DNA of 64,000 bases from Voacanga thouarsii (taxonomy: Eukaryota > Streptophyta > Magnoliopsida > Gentianales > Apocynaceae), in contig JANUWF010001937.1 of assembly GCA_026120185.1 (NCBI GenBank), forward strand, positions 558,001 to 622,000, given 5' to 3'. Of the stretch, positions 33,827-45,283 are shown one piece after another. The notes under the pieces were generated by a model, which was not told the origin of the DNA, did no database searches, and was given only the letters and a program-made list of their open reading frames with translations. The translations under genes and the position numbers were made by a program. The first letter of the stretch is position 1. The number at the start of each line of letters is the position of its first letter.

Positions 33827-33837
33827 CTCTCCCCTTT
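33827..33837 (-). promoter_or_regulatory. Polypurine-like tract 2 (Sirevirus-like)
   Basis: On minus it reads AAAGGGGAGAG. A run of about 20 A (plus strand, 33847-33866) lies beside it. Confidence 0.5.
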
Positions 33838-34029
33838 AGCATAAGTAAAAAAAAAAAAAAAAAAAACGAAGTAAGAGCAAAAAAATGAGTGAGACAGATA
33901 AACAAAAATAGCATGATATAGCAGAGAGAAGTAAATGTAAACAAAATAAACAAGTGCAGCAAAAAATAAAAATTGTTCAGTAGAATAGAAATGTTGATCA
34001 GCTAATTTTCTTCATGGTTTTCACACTAT

Positions 34030-35708
34030 GCTTGTTTGTAGAAATGGCCATGTAACCCTGAATGACCACAGTTTCAGGATTATCATCAGTGCAACCCTTC
34101 TTGTGCTGTCTGGCAAGTCTGCTGGATTTTCTTTTGACCACAACATGTTTTGCCGATGGCTTGAAAAGATACCAGGGACAGTTGGTTTAGCCTGCTTGGG
34201 AGGAACTAGGTAACAGTGGTCTCAGTGGTTTTGGCAGTAGGACATTCTTCAGTGGGTTCGGTAGGAGGGCCTTCAGTGGGATCAACATCAGTGTCCTTAG
34301 CTGATGAAGGATGATTGTTTTTTGGTTCTTACTCCTGAGGAGGAATCTACTCTTCAGAGACGGCTCCAGTCTCAGACTGCTTCTCTTTCACAGTTTTAGG
34401 CAACTTCCCAAAGTTTGCAGTTTAGTCTTCACTTCTGCACTCAGGCCATCCACTTTGGCAACCAAGAGATTTAGAGTATCCAGAACACTTTGTGTTAGCT
34501 CACTTCCTTCAGTCTTTTACTTGGCCTTGCTGGATGATTCTTCTTAACTTTTATCTTTCTTTTTTGTTCTAGCTGTGGTAGCAGATTCAGGTTTCTTACC
34601 CTCAGCTTAACCTTGAGCAGCCTTTCTTTTTCTTCATCTATGGCATCCTTTAGCAGAATCCACTAATTATCCATCTGGATAAATCCCTTATTTTTAAATG
34701 AGTCCTTGCAGTAGACATTTACTATGGAATGCTCAGAGATAACCACACTTAAATCTACTTTGAAATGTTTGAACAGCTTAGTTAGGAGATTTCCAAAGGG
34801 TAAAGCTTTAATGGTGGTATTCTGGGATTAAGTTATTAAACTTGAAGCTAAAAATCTAAAATTCATAGGGCTTCCTTCTGACAATGCCATCATTACCGCC
34901 ATCTGCATATTGTTTACTGAGGTTTTGTGCTCAAAATTTAGAATGGCCATAGTTGAAACCATGTGATGAAGTAGTCTGCCCATACCATTCAGCCATTTGG
35001 TATTTCATTTACTTGAGTTTTTAAAACTCTTCCCACCAATGAACCAGCTCTCAAACCTCCTTAACTCAAACAAATTAGAATTCTTAGGCAGGTTGTTCAT
35101 TTCAAAGAACTATACTCCTCCATCCTTCACATCAAAATTATGTTCAGTAGTCGATAGTCGAATTCAAAATTTACCCCTCAACCCGTAAGGGATACTACTA
35201 CACCAAAAACCTATCCTCTATTTCCTTAAGTCTTCCTCTTCTTAGATTTGAATAAAATTCCCAGACTAACGTTGTGTACAATTTTTCATTCACAGACAAA
35301 AGAGCTCCCTGGCCAATCGATTTGAACAATTCTAGAATGTTTGTGAAATTTAAAAAGGTATCTACATTAACCTGATAACCAACAATGATCATTCTATTCC
35401 TAGATACCCAATCATTATAATTAGTTTCACATTTTGAATCAAGAAATCGAGGTACCAGAGTGTTAATGCTTTCTTCCTCGGATAGATGCTTCGATGAAGT
35501 AGTATGAGATACTGGTCCATCGACTGCCACATTCTTGTCCTTTTTTTTTCCCAGCTGCTTGAATAGGGGCGATTGGTTTCTTTCCCACTACTTTTCCTTT
35601 CTTGGTCTCTTTTGCCATTGGTTTGGTTGCTTTGCTGGTTTTCAGAGTTTTAGCCATGGCGAATAAAATTTCAAGGGTTTTGTCTTTCTGGTTTTGGTGT
35701 GAGAACAA
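34030..35708 (-). pseudogene. Extra ORF downstream of pol (Sirevirus env-like position)
   Basis: On the minus strand the protein seems to start at 35660 (MAKTLKTSKATKPMAKETKK), with a very Lys-rich N-terminus. A frame change between 35530 and 35463 leads into a 110-residue stretch at 35198-35530 with LVPRFLDSKCETNYNDWVSR and VWEFYSNLRR. This resembles the plant-transposon-protein type found downstream of pol in Sireviruses (the so-called env-like ORF). Pieces continue in several frames to about 34030, including a Lys/Glu-rich section and a Ser/Pro-rich end. It is heavily damaged. The function of this ORF is not known. I see no clear transmembrane segment or signal peptide, so envelope function is not supported here. 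Confidence 0.55.
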
Positions 35709-36214
35709 TGCGTAGAGGAAAGAGAGAGAGATGGTGACTTCATATTTTGAAAAAGAGAAAGTAATTCAAGTGGTTTTGAAATCCTTTGGGTTTTACGAGG
35801 TATTGAGCAGAAAAGTAAAATCAAGTACATTGAAAAAGGTGATTTTTCAGAGATTAAAAAAATATTTTGATGGATAGAGAGTATTCGCAACTAAAAGAGA
35901 GAAAAAATCACGGATATTTAGAGTTTGAAAATTTGAAAGGTTTGGGCATAGAAATCATTCATCCAATTTGTCTGTCCAAACATGGATTACTCTTAACGAC
36001 AAGATGCCGTAATTTTTTACTTTGAAAATTAGTCTAAAATGCCTATTCGATTTTGTTAGAGGGTATTTTGATTTGAGAGGTGGTACTAGTGAGGTTTATT
36101 TTTGGATTCATATCTTCCAATTTCAGCATCCAATATCTTCATCCAAAATTAGACTTCATTAGTATCCTGTAAGAACAAATAGTTAGCTCCACGAAAAAAA
36201 GTTAAATTTACAAT

Positions 36215-37354
36215 CGGGTAAGTCCCAAGCCTCTCCTCAGATGATTGAATCTATCTTTAGCTAATGGTTTGGTGAATATATCTGTAAGTTAATTATTAGT
36301 AGAAATTTATTCCACACAAACATCACCCTTAAGTACATGATCTCGAATGAAATGATGTTTAATCTTAACGTGCTTAGTTCTTGAGCGCTGAATAGGATTT
36401 TTGGTTAAATTTAAAGCTCTAGTGTTGTCATACAGAATTGAAACACACTTAAAATCAAGGCTAAAATTGAGTAAAGTATGTTTCATCCATAACATTTGAG
36501 TACAACAACATCCTACAGCTATATATTTAGCTTCAGTTGTTGAAGAAGACAAACAAGCTTGCTTTTTGCTATACTAAGAAACTAATGAATGTCTAAGAAA
36601 TTGATAATGCCCACTCGTACGTTTCCTTCCAAATTTGCATCCTACATAATCTGTGTCTGTGTATCCTATAAGATCAAAAGAGTTAGTTTGAGGATACTAT
36701 AGTCCATAATCATATGTCCTAATCAAGTATCTAAAGAAACGTTTTACAGTGCATAAATGTGACTCTTTGGGACAAGATTGGAATCTTGCACAAAGGTAAA
36801 CGGAGAACATGATATCAGGACAGCTGGTAGTGCGATATAGAGGGCTTCTGATCATATCTCGATATTTTGATTCATCTACCTTCTTACCTTTTTCATCTTT
36901 GTCAAGCTTTAGTAAAGTGCTCATTGATGTAGTGATTTCCCTTACTTGATTCATTCCAAAACTTTTGAGCAATTCTTTAGCATACTTGGCTTGATTCAGA
37001 AAGATCCTATCCTTGGTTTATTTAATTTGTAGCCCGAGAAAGAAGTTGAGTTCTCCTATCATGCTTATCTCAAACTTTTGCTGCATAGTCTTAGCAAACT
37101 TCTTACATAAAGATTCATTAGTAGCTCCAAAGATAATGTCATCAACACATCTTTAAACAATCAAAAGATCATTAGATTTTTTAGCTTTGATGAACAATGT
37201 AGTGTCAATAACACCTCTTGAAAAACCTTCTAAAAGAAGAAAGCCACTAAGTCTTTCATACCAAGCATGAGGAGCTTGATTTAAACCATAAAGAGCTTTG
37301 GTAAGTTTGAAAACATGATTTAGAAAATGTTCATGAATAAAACTAGGAGGTTAC
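36215..37354 (-). pseudogene. pol: Sirevirus-like reverse transcriptase end and RNase H
   Basis: On the minus strand: QAPHAWYERLSGFLLLEGFS near 37290-37230, then a polymerase box CVDDIIFGAT at about 37150-37120 (Tyr of YVDD replaced by Cys, with a stop four residues upstream), LLKSFGMNQVREITTSMSTL (36972-), LDKDEKGKKVDESKYRDMI, SCPDIMFSVYLCARFQSCPK, and RNase H with STTEAKYIAVGCC, KHVKIKHHFIRDHV and IFTKPLAKDRF near 36250. The LDKDEKGKKVDE and CARFQSCPKESHL wording is typical of the Sirevirus lineage. Stops at several points show a dead copy. Confidence 0.85.
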
Positions 37355-39628
37355 TATTAGAATGGATGCCCTCTTACACTAAGTTTCTGTTGCAATCTTG
37401 ATCTATATTCATAAAAGATTTATTCTCAGAAATTATTTGTGAATTTTATATTACTTTTGTGCACAATTTCACTAGAAAGGACACGTTGTGTTTAAGTAAG
37501 TAGTCCATGTGAATAGAGGTCTTTTGCAGTAAGGTATAGACCATGTGCTACTTGACACATAAAATATTATTCTTAACTGAATAATGAGAATGGAAATCTC
37601 ATCATGATATGGTTATTATGTTATAAATTCCAAATAGGAAATGGCTTACCTTTGACCAGTGAGTAGTCCTCTCATTTCATAACACAGGTGTATTTCCAAA
37701 ACGTAGAATTTGACTTGTAGTAGAGTTTTTTGAAAGTACTATACGGTAGAAACCTAAACTACTGCTGCTACAACGTGGACTTATACTTTGCAGCTTGAAT
37801 ATAAGTTAGTGGTTTGACGAAGCTAGAAGCGTATACTTTGATGTACTATAGTTGAGGTCCTATTGTAGGACCAATATACTTGTATGTCGGGTATATATGA
37901 CTAGTAAGTTAAGACAGACTTGTACAAGATAGCTTCTTTACTATATCGCCTTTTGCGACTATTCAAATTGTAACACCCCACTACCTAGGCCCATCAGGGC
38001 CGAGGATGTCGCCCCGTCCATAGGACAAGGGATCTTTATAACTAGGTCACATAAAATAAAATAAAATAAAAACTTTAAAATTAAACTTATTACAACCCAA
38101 TAATACATGAACAAATTCAAAATAAATTATCTGCTACAATCTCTCAAAACATCACATAAGGAAAACAACAAAGAGTCTTCAAAATCACAAACAACAATCT
38201 AGCTAATGACCTTCATAGCAAGATCGACTTGAAAACATAGCATAAAAAGTGGTGAGATAAAAATCTCAGTAAGCCCATGTATGCTTTAAGTATTTCAAGT
38301 AAAACAGTTCATGCATGAAAGTTGTAAAAGTTTTATAAGAGAAAGTGCTGGCAAGCATTAAATAAATGTTGAAATAAATAGTGGTGTTTTGCTTTCCAAA
38401 CCATACATGTGCACAATAAATACAATCACCCAAAGAGGTAGCCATGGGTTACCACACGTTGGGCCCCATGACATTATAATGGTCAGAATGCCACACGTTG
38501 AGCATGCTGACAAAAGGTAGGTGTATGACCTATCGGGTGAGATACTCCTCCATCTCTACACCCAAATTTACCGGTTGTCCACTCCGAAAACACACAGTCC
38601 ACTTACCTAAAACTTGCTAGCTCGAACTGGTATGACCTATTGGACTGGCATCCTATCCGGGAAGGACTTACCCCTCAGATGTGGCCACCTATTGAGAGAC
38701 TTACCCTAACCCTTTAAAGATTAGTTCAAGTGGTCTACCCTTATTACGTACTCAACGTTGTTTATCCCACTTGGGAGAAATTTATCACACAATGATTTAC
38801 TTAGAAATAGCTATTAAAAGTTTCTAAAATTCTTGTCAAAGTTGGGTTTTAGAAAGAGTCTAGCGTTTTAAGTAAAACTGCTTGTTTAATTTTCAAATGA
38901 TTTGCTTGACTGAAATAAAAAGGAAACCGGTCCTTAATTGCCTTTACAACGAATGATCATACATATTGAATTTAGCTTGCCACAATAATTTTTTGTCTTC
39001 AAATGACTCCATGCAAGAGCTTACCTGATCATTTGCTTGCTTGAATTCAAAAATCCTCCAAGGTTGACCTAACCCCGCATGGGGTAAACACAAGGCATAA
39101 TGTTACATTCGAACTATACTTGCTTTACATAAATAATTCCTAGCTCAACTAGTTACAACCATGACTAACCATGACCTTAATGTCCTAAGCTGTAAGGCTA
39201 GATGACAAAGGATTTTATAAAATAAATCTAGCATGGTAAGTTAAAATAACTAGGGGTTCTAAAATAATTACTAATAAGTTATATATTCAAATAATAAAAT
39301 TTGAGTATTATTACTAATAAATGAACTAGTGTTTAAATATTGAATAATACCCAGTCCTAAATAATATTAGTAAATGGTAATATTTAAATAGTATTATTAT
39401 AATAAAATAATAAATTACACTAAATTTTTAATTAATAATTAATAGATAATAAATAAATAGTAATAAATAAAATTAATAATAAATGAATTATATTAATTTT
39501 TTATTAATAAATAACAAATAAATTTTAATATAAATAATATTTATGAATATAGGTAAAAAATTTAACTAAGGTCTACAATGTCATTAATTAATTCTAATAT
39601 TTTATTTAAAAGATTTTATTTGTTGTTT

Positions 39629-39629
<1 letters not shown>

Positions 39630-39668
<39 letters not shown>
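39630..39668. repeat. (TA)n microsatellite
   Basis: About 17 TA units lie in a very AT-rich part of the solo LTR. Confidence 0.9.
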
Positions 39669-39669
<1 letters not shown>

Positions 39670-40361
39670 TCAAAAGATATTATTTATTTGACCAATAAAA
39701 TATTAATATTTCATTTTCAAATCTTCCTATGCATTTCGGAACTCTTAAGGAAAATGTAATAATAATTCTAATTAAAATAATAAAATTTGTTAATAAAAAT
39801 AACATAGGATTAACAAGAAAATAATCTTCCATCATGATTTTTCTATTGCTAAACAAGATTCATGAACACATTCCCAAACACCAACTAACAGGCTAAATCA
39901 TTCATGAACATATGCTTGAATTAACAAATACTATCACAAGGCTAATTTCCTACTAGGCATATTCATCATTCATGGCTTCAATAGAAATAAGAACATAAAA
40001 TCTTATTCACCATAGGTGTCATAACATCTAACATGCTTTAAACATCCATAACTCTCCTAAGACATGATGAACATACATTGATTCCCAAGAAAATTCATAT
40101 AGCTTATTCATATACAACAATTCTCATGTCCTAACCCTATCACCTTCATCCACATGCATACACTCAATCCCTCATTCATATCCATTCCTCCTATCAACAT
40201 TTAAGAGACATGAATTCGGAATTAAAAAGGAGGATTAAGGGAACAATACTTGATTGTCGATTACTTTGATGAAGGCTAAAGAAGGTTCACGTGCGATTGA
40301 GAGTCTTGAGTTGTTCAAGGGGAAAAAAACAGTCATGGTTGATGATCAACCATTTCGGCAC

Positions 40362-40366
<5 letters not shown>

Positions 40367-40433
<67 letters not shown>
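40367..40433. repeat. (GA)n microsatellite
   Basis: About 32 GA units. A 61-codon frame that ends in an Arg-Glu repeat is an artefact of it. Confidence 0.95.
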
Positions 40434-40434
<1 letters not shown>

Positions 40435-43396
40435 ATTAGTATGGTATATTGAAGATTGAATGAAAGAGGGTGAACAAGAAGGTTGTTCTTGATTTACCTT
40501 GATGATGTTCTTGAGACCTTCAAGAAAAAACTGGTTTTTGATCCCATAGTTAATTCTTGTTTGCGAGATTTTGTATTATAAAGACCAGAAATAAACACTA
40601 GGGACTAAGTAGGAGTAATCTGGAGTATTTGAGAGTAATTGGAGTTGTTTAGGGTACGTTTTGGCTTGAAGGAATGTAATGTGTGTTCTTGGTGAAAATT
40701 AAGAGAATTTGAGAGAAGAGCTGCATGAAATCTGGAATGATGTTGGCCGAATGGTCTAGGGTGATTAGGAATTTCGGTTTTCAGCTAAAAGGAAATAGAA
40801 TAATCTGATCTTGTTTGAATTTCAAATGGAGAAACTTGTGGAGTTGTTTGAGATAGAAGATAAGCTAATAGTGTTTGATTGATGGATGTTTCTTTGCTCT
40901 TCAATAGTGCCAGCTGGACTGATCAATTTTATGGCAAGGGAATGAAGGTTGTTCAGGATATAAGGCTGGCCAAAATTCAGTGTTTAATGGAAAAGGAATT
41001 TTTGGTTTAGTAGCTTAATACAAGAGTGTTTTTATGGAGAAAAATTCTAGAATTGTTTTGAAGTTCAAATGTGTTTTGGATAGAGTGATCTTAGGAGACT
41101 TTTGAGGTGTGATTATGCAGTTCAAGTACTCAAGGTAAGTGTGGAGGTTAATGCTGCTCAGTCCATGGATGAACAAGGTCCATTTTGCAGAGGTTTGAAG
41201 GTGGTTTTTTGTCCTAGGCCTAAGGAGACAAAATTGGAATTTTCTGGTTTCAAGATTGTTCAAAGCTTCGAATGGTTGATGATTTTTTTTGTGCAGAATT
41301 TCTACATTTCTTCAACCTGATTTGCAGATGATTTTGAGGGGTGTTTGAGGGTCTTTTAATGTTGATTTCCAGCCTTCTTTTTGGAGAAAAGTAGAGGGGT
41401 TTTGCTGGATTGATGACAAGAAAAATAGCTTTAATCTCAGCTTGGTGTGTAGCGAAATTGCACAGGAATTTTTCTAGTTCGTGCAGTTTTATGCAGTCCG
41501 AATTTTGCACAGAAATTCTAGTCTTCAAGCTACATGAATTGGTCATTTTTCTGGCAGCTAATGAGCAAGAGTATTGACTGAATTTTTCAAAAGCTAGACT
41601 GCTCAAAATTCTGGAAAATTTCCTGATTTTCTTCATCAAAAACATGAACAACATGAAGGTGAGCTTGAAGGTTCTACCATGGTGATTTATTTCACATGGA
41701 TTCTTCTCCCTAATTTCGGCCAATCCTCTATCTTCCAAGATTAATTTTCAAAATTCAAGACTAAGGAATTATCTCAGAATTTTTGGAATTAAAAGAAGAG
41801 ACTTAATGAATTTTGAATAATTTAAATTGTAAAGATGTTAGGACAAAACTAGAGTTAATAACAAGGACAAGAATTCCTCTAGAATTCCTTTTAGGACATG
41901 ATTATATGATTAAGACATTCTCTTTATGTCTCCCCTAAGACAACATTCCTATCTTTAAGGAATGTAAGAAAAACAAAAATTCAAACATAACTAAGATAAT
42001 AGTGGATAAAACTTGAGTGATGGGATTTGAGCTCATGACTTTAGAGATTAATTCCAAAGCTCTAATCACTTAACCACACTAACTCTTGTTCTTATTTTCT
42101 CACCCAAATATTCTTCTTATTTAAGCCTTAAGCCATCTTCCTATTTTGACCTCAAATAAAATTACCTTTTTACCTTTCCTACCTAATAAGCATAATTAAG
42201 CATTTTAACCTATAAATCACAATTCTAAAGCACATAAAATCATTCAAAAACATATATTTTTATGTAGAATAATATGATATGCATCTCAACCCCCCTTACT
42301 CTAAGGTTGGCTTTAGATGGGGTTTCATACGAATGATCTAATTATCCAAGGCTCTGGGGGACATGACTTGGATGTTTACTTTAGGGTAGCTCTTTTGGAA
42401 AGCAAAAACATTCTAAAAAGTTGTGGATCATTAAACTAGAGGTTTAAGGATGGTAGATGTCATTTAGAGAGGTGTTAATACACTTCCTCCTCTTTAAATG
42501 AACGCTGATGCGTAGAGGAGTATTTTAATTATTACACCTGTAGGTCAGAGACATTGCTAATGCAACATTGTCTTTGTGGTTAATATTTTCTTATGAAAAT
42601 ATTTAAAGTGAAAAATATATCTATTTATATAGTAGGGATATTTTGATCATTTTAATAGCCAAGATGATATATCTTTTGGTCCACGGAATAACCCATAAGT
42701 CTTGATAGATTTGGTTTGAGGATTTAGTCTTGGTTATTATAAGTTTTATTTTATTTAAGTAGCCTGGTTTATCTATCGGGCTAGAATAAAATAAAAGGCC
42801 AGAGAGAGAGAATAAAACTTATCTAGTTTAAGTGGTTAATTTGTTATTCAAGGATTGAGTCCAGATTAAATAATTAGAAATTAACCTGGGCTTAAATTAG
42901 GAATAAGGCTAGATTAAATATCTTGGTCATTTTGGGTTCATTTATTTATTTTTGTGCTTTATTGGCCCAAGATTAAATAAATAAATAAATAAGCTTATTA
43001 TTATTATTATTATTATTTATGGGCTTGTTAGTCCAAGACTAAATAAAAATGATAGAAGCCTAGCCCAATAAAATGGACAAGGTCCAAGGATCAACTTAGC
43101 TTGTTTTACCCTAGTTAGATTTCTTCCGGGGATAAGATAATATGATTAGCAGACTCGTAAGGTGATGTGAATAGAAAAATTATGTAGAATTAATTTTTGC
43201 TCTCTCTTCTCTTTCCTGGTCTCTGTGTGTTCACATTTTTGATAAGCTAGATCAGGAACGTCTTGCTCTTTGATAATTGCTTAATAGCAATCAGTCAGAG
43301 AATAGAGATTATTTCCTTTGCCTATTAGCTTTCACTGGCAGTTGAGGTTGTGGTGATATTCTGGAAGCCCAAAAGTTTTTTTTTTTTTCCGTGTTC

Positions 43397-43529
43397 ATGC
43401 GACGTAGTAGACAACTTGCAGGACAATAGCCTAAAGAGAGGAGAATAGAATCAGTAGCTTCAACTAGTCAGCCAGTAGCGGTTCGATCGACTCCATCGGT
43501 TCATCCTAAAAGAATTTTAAAGTGTAGAG
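43397..43529 (+). pseudogene. LTR-encoded exon 1 of copia B
   Basis: ATG 43397 opens MRRSRQLAGQ, then a TAG, then codons that match the A copy in type: QPVAVRSTPSVHPKRILK. It ends at TAGAG|GTATAA after 133 nt, again 1 modulo 3, so the phase at the donor is kept although the exon is 24 nt longer than in A. One stop codon kills it, in line with the age of this copy. Confidence 0.55.
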
Positions 43530-43610
43530 GTATAATTATTCTTCTACTGTACATTTTTCCTGTGTTTTTGACAGCTTCAACGTGCATGCTTCGTTGTTTA
43601 TGACTTCAAT

Positions 43611-43622
43611 TGGTATCAGAGT
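43611..43622 (+). promoter_or_regulatory. Primer binding site of copia B
   Basis: TGGTATCAGAGT, Met type with the last base changed, lies two bases after the LTR end. Confidence 0.88.
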
Positions 43623-43944
43623 ATGATGGTTTTAATAACCTACAATGCATGCTAGTTTAATAAAAACAGCAAGATCAATTTGTTTGATTGTTGTTTGCAA
43701 TCTTTCGTGTTTACTGGTATGAGATAGTTTATTGTGAGCCTCGTGGTTGAGGTTTAGGACCTTCTATAATCTATAACTTTTCATAGATAATTATGTAAGC
43801 CTGATTTGAAAAGGCATAGGCGGGTGTTGGTTTTAGTTTTGAATCAATTTCATTAAGTTCTGTAATAAAAACCACGCTTGTAAATGTCTGTAAATGCCGC
43901 GGATGAAAACACTATAGAAAAAAAAAGTAGATGACACTATTGGT

Positions 43945-44190
43945 GAAGGAGTCGAGCCTAAGCCAAGCCGCGGCTCTGCAGCTAAGCTTTTCATGGGCAA
44001 GCCACGGCGCGGAGGCATCCACTCGCTGCTCAGTGCATATTATGCACTGAACCGTGATAGGCACAGACCATGCCTCTCACGGCCTGGTTACGTTTTGACT
44101 GGGTCGTGAGGCAGGTCTAGGTCGTAGTGGGTATGCGGGTGGTCCATAGGTCGCGTGTTCAAGGATTTTATCCAGCGTGGCGGGTGCATG
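43945..44190 (+). other. GC-rich hairpin cassette in copia B leader
   Basis: It contains GCCGCGGC, a perfect 8-bp hairpin CAGTGCAT-ATT-ATGCACTG at 44031-44049, and a strong stem of 11 out of 12 pairs at 44052-44082 (CCGTGATAGGCA with TGCCTCTCACGG, loop CAGACCA). The sequence differs almost completely from the matching place in copia A. Confidence 0.65.
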
Positions 44191-44630
44191 AAGACCAAAG
44201 GAATTTTTAATTATTTTTCCTTGTAATTTTTGTGCAATTTCTTTTTCATTTTGGGTCTCATACCAAGCAAAGTTATTATTTTTGTAATAGTTAATATTCT
44301 TGGAATATTTTTGCATGAAAAATAATAGTAAAAAATTTAGGATTAAACAAGACCACTAATTAATTTAAGTAATATCTTTAATTCTATTATTTTGGCACTT
44401 AGGTTAAAAAAAATAGAAAAATATGAAATTGTTTATAGTTTCTAGCGTGCTATTTTTTTTTAATTTTTTTGGGTACCTATGTGCACGTTTTTCTCAAAGA
44501 GCAAAGTCTTTGGGAATTTTTTACGTGAAAAACCATTTTAATTTATTTTTTACAATAATTTTTTTTTGTCAAATAAAATTCGAGACCAAAGTCTCTAGAA
44601 AGTTTTAATAGAAATATTTTAAAATCACTA

Positions 44631-44733
44631 AGTTTTTAACTTAAATAAAATTAATCTATGAAAAAGCCTCTTGAAGGGTATAAGCCTTGACATAGAGATT
44701 TTCATAGGTTTATATATTCATTTTTAAGTTAAA
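44631..44733 (+). other. Long stem-loop in copia B leader (module 2)
   Basis: This is the homologue of 3874-3974 in A and 52921-53022 in C. The arms run from AGTTTTTAACTTAAATAAAA to TCATTTTTAAGTTAAAG. The GAGAC-CAAA-GTCTC hairpin lies just before it, near 44581. Confidence 0.5.
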
Positions 44734-45262
44734 GAGAACTTAATTGAAAATTTTAAAAGATATTTTTTCAAGAAAATCTTTGTTTTAAAAGACTAAGTAG
44801 GAGAGGGTTCCAACGGCCCCCACGACTTCTATCACGGTCCTCATTAAAGATCGTAAGTCTCCTTACGTCATCCTTGGAGTGAACCAGTATAGGATGGAGA
44901 TACTAGAAGGATCTTGAACTAATAGAAAGATGCAATTAATAACCCAGGACACTTACTGTAATTGGCCAGCCCACGTTGGAAGTTATAGTGCGAAGTATGT
45001 CCATAGAAAATGAGAAGAAACGACCATCTCATCGATGGAGTTATCTTTTAGATCATTACCTAAAAAGGAAATTAATTTGTGGTGGTTAACACACTTAGCT
45101 TTGGAAACTGTTAATTTTCTCAAGAAGCTATGTCAGTTTTTCTAAAAGCCAAATTAATCATATTAAAGATAATAGTGATAGGGTTAACTATTATCATATT
45201 TAATACGATTTGTTTTTATTTTTCACAAACTGAGAATTTCTTTTATTTTTTGATTTTCAGAA

Positions 45263-45283
45263 ATGGTTGGTGGATGTTCTTTC
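45263..45283 (+). pseudogene. gag: First codons of copia B gag
   Basis: ATG 45263 starts MVGG as in copia A and is then cut by copia E2. Confidence 0.7.

Larger units (their letters stand above)
33024..37354 (-). mobile_element. Sirevirus-like copia element, 3' part (minus strand)
   Basis: On the minus strand, from 37354 leftward, come the end of reverse transcriptase, RNase H, a long spacer, an extra ORF downstream of pol (34030-35708), and a 3' region with two polypurine-like tracts and a poly-A run. An extra ORF after pol and multiple polypurine tracts are known marks of Sireviruses. The 3' LTR should lie between about 33024 and 33466, but I could not fix its ends. The 5' part must be to the right, beyond copia B. 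Confidence 0.75.
37969..42329 (+). mobile_element. Solo LTR or LTR-only insert, 4361 bp, chromovirus-like
   Basis: This insert inside LTR B has no coding motif. It starts TGTAACACCCCACTAC and ends GGGGTTTCATA, nearly the mirror of the start, as in LTRs of Tekay/Del-type chromoviruses. Flanks are CAAAT (37964-37968) and CGAAT (42330-42334), a 5-bp duplication with one change. I see no second LTR, primer site or polypurine tract inside, so a solo LTR formed by recombination fits best. A non-autonomous retrotransposon is the other choice. Frames of 60-160 codons inside (41015-41738 minus, 41102-41320 plus) lack known domains. Confidence 0.6.
37355..43608 (+). repeat. 5' LTR of copia B, split by a solo LTR
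   Basis: Its two parts are 37355-37968 and 42330-43608, about 1893 bp together. It starts TATTAGAATGGATGCCC (TG changed to TA) and ends TTCA. It aligns with LTR A throughout but with many changes, so it is an older copy. The TATTTATAT stretch is kept near 42620. Confidence 0.87.
43530..45260 (+). other. Predicted leader intron of copia B
   Basis: The donor is G|GTATAA at 43529/43530 and the acceptor TTGATTTTCAG|AA at 45260, followed by the gag ATG at 45263. The length is 1731 nt. It contains the LTR end, the primer site, a GC-rich cassette at 43945-44190, and the second of the two long stem-loops (44631-44733). The first stem-loop module is shortened here. The phase across the junction is the same as in copia A. 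Confidence 0.55.
37355..45283 (+). mobile_element. Copia B (same family as A), 5' part
   Basis: It contains the 5' LTR (split by a solo LTR), primer site, leader and the first codons of gag (ATG 45263), then is cut by the insertion of copia E2 at 45284. It is inserted in the Sirevirus-like pol; the left target copy would be GTTAC (37350-37354). The rest of gag, pol and the 3' LTR should lie beyond the right edge of the window. Confidence 0.85.

Noticed and set aside
40254..40439. 61-codon frame ending in an Arg-Glu repeat
   Set aside because: It is produced by the (GA)n microsatellite inside the solo LTR.
41015..41738. Open frames of 72-162 codons on both strands in the solo LTR
   Set aside because: No domain, and they sit in a non-coding LTR-like insert without splice or start support.
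42003..42075. A stretch resembling a tRNA 3' half (GGGATTTGAGCTCATGAC and following)
   Set aside because: No complete cloverleaf can be drawn. It is probably a chance or decayed tRNA-like piece in the solo LTR.
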